A stretch of DNA of 63,222 nucleotides. Origin: Bernardetia sp. Its GTDB lineage: Bacteria; Bacteroidota; Bacteroidia; Cytophagales; Bernardetiaceae. Below the pieces are notes generated by a model. It had not been told where the DNA came from and searched no databases. It saw nothing but the letters and a program-made list of their open reading frames with translations. A program made the translations under genes and the position numbers. The stretch is taken from NCBI GenBank assembly GCA_020630575.1, contig JAHDBD010000027.1, positions 1-63,222 on the forward strand, written 5' to 3'. This document shows positions 63,170 through 63,222 of this stretch, piece after piece (within the stretch, counting starts at the first letter, position 1; each line of letters starts with the position of its first letter).

Positions 63170-63222
63170 ATTACGAATTACGAATTACGAATTACGAATT
63201 ACGAATTACGAATTACGAATTA
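63170..63222. repeat. Tandem repeat of the 7-bp unit ATTACGA, cut by the window end
   Basis: At least 7.5 perfect copies of ATTACGA. The same unit appears once or twice in AATTACGAATT blocks at 35214, 47776 and 62501. The array lies where the -33 box of the lipoprotein gene promoter should be. Confidence 0.85.

Noticed and set aside
63170..63222. CRISPR array at the window end
   Set aside because: The 7-bp units are directly adjacent without spacers and no cas gene is near; this is a simple tandem repeat.

Overview
The window reads as a low-GC chromosome segment from a member of the Bacteroidota, most likely a marine or gliding Cytophagales (a Bernardetia/Flexibacter-like organism is my inference, not something I could check). 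The signs are a type IX secretion C-terminal sorting domain, many SPII lipoproteins with little or no Shine-Dalgarno sequence, promoters of the form TTTG-N19-21-TAnnTTTG, a one-piece SecDF, a cysteine-poor L36, and many short palindromic intergenic repeats. It is mostly core chromosome: I see no prophage, insertion sequence, CRISPR array or complete mobile element.

Layout. 1-5.8 kb: tail of a T9SS cargo protein, a glycosyltransferase, a large stand-alone reverse transcriptase-like protein (1832-4189), CsaA, and an FKBP/SlyD-type isomerase. 5.8-8 kb: a leftward cluster of a 59-residue secreted peptide, a DUF4221-like propeller lipoprotein and a CPGC thioredoxin-like lipoprotein, behind a clear promoter. 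8-16 kb: a divergent RND efflux operon with one adaptor and two different RND permeases. 16-31 kb: a GH3-remnant/serine hydrolase, a methyltransferase, two M3 metallopeptidases, an SpmA-SpmB fusion and several unknown envelope proteins. 31-36 kb: infA-rpmJ-rpsM-rpsK-rpsD-rpoA-rplQ with its own promoter and unusually long, repeat-bearing spacers. 36-48 kb: a zinc-finger membrane protein, a serine hydrolase/AraC/SRPBCC cluster, an HMG-CoA reductase with an extra N-terminal domain, PpiD, KdsC, an SbtA-type bicarbonate transporter and N-carbamoylputrescine amidase. 48-63 kb: a Nudix hydrolase, an oligopeptide-binding lipoprotein, a sigma factor paired with a membrane PD40/OmpA protein, a VWA protein, DUF3050, SecDF, a broken acyltransferase, tRNA-Met and Bcp.

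How genes work together. The ribosomal block is one leftward operon with a long leader before infA and another long gap before rpsD that could hold an S4-type control element. FKBP, PpiD, SecDF, CsaA and the M3 peptidases serve protein export, folding and peptide turnover. The sigma/OmpA pair looks like an envelope-sensing regulatory unit.

Most unusual are the reverse transcriptase, which has long unknown N- and C-terminal regions and no retron or intron signature; the peptide/propeller/thioredoxin triad; a palindromic repeat inserted in frame inside an RND permease; and several families of small dispersed palindromes, some inside the ribosomal operon. All calls rest on reading the sequence and recalled family knowledge; no database search was run.
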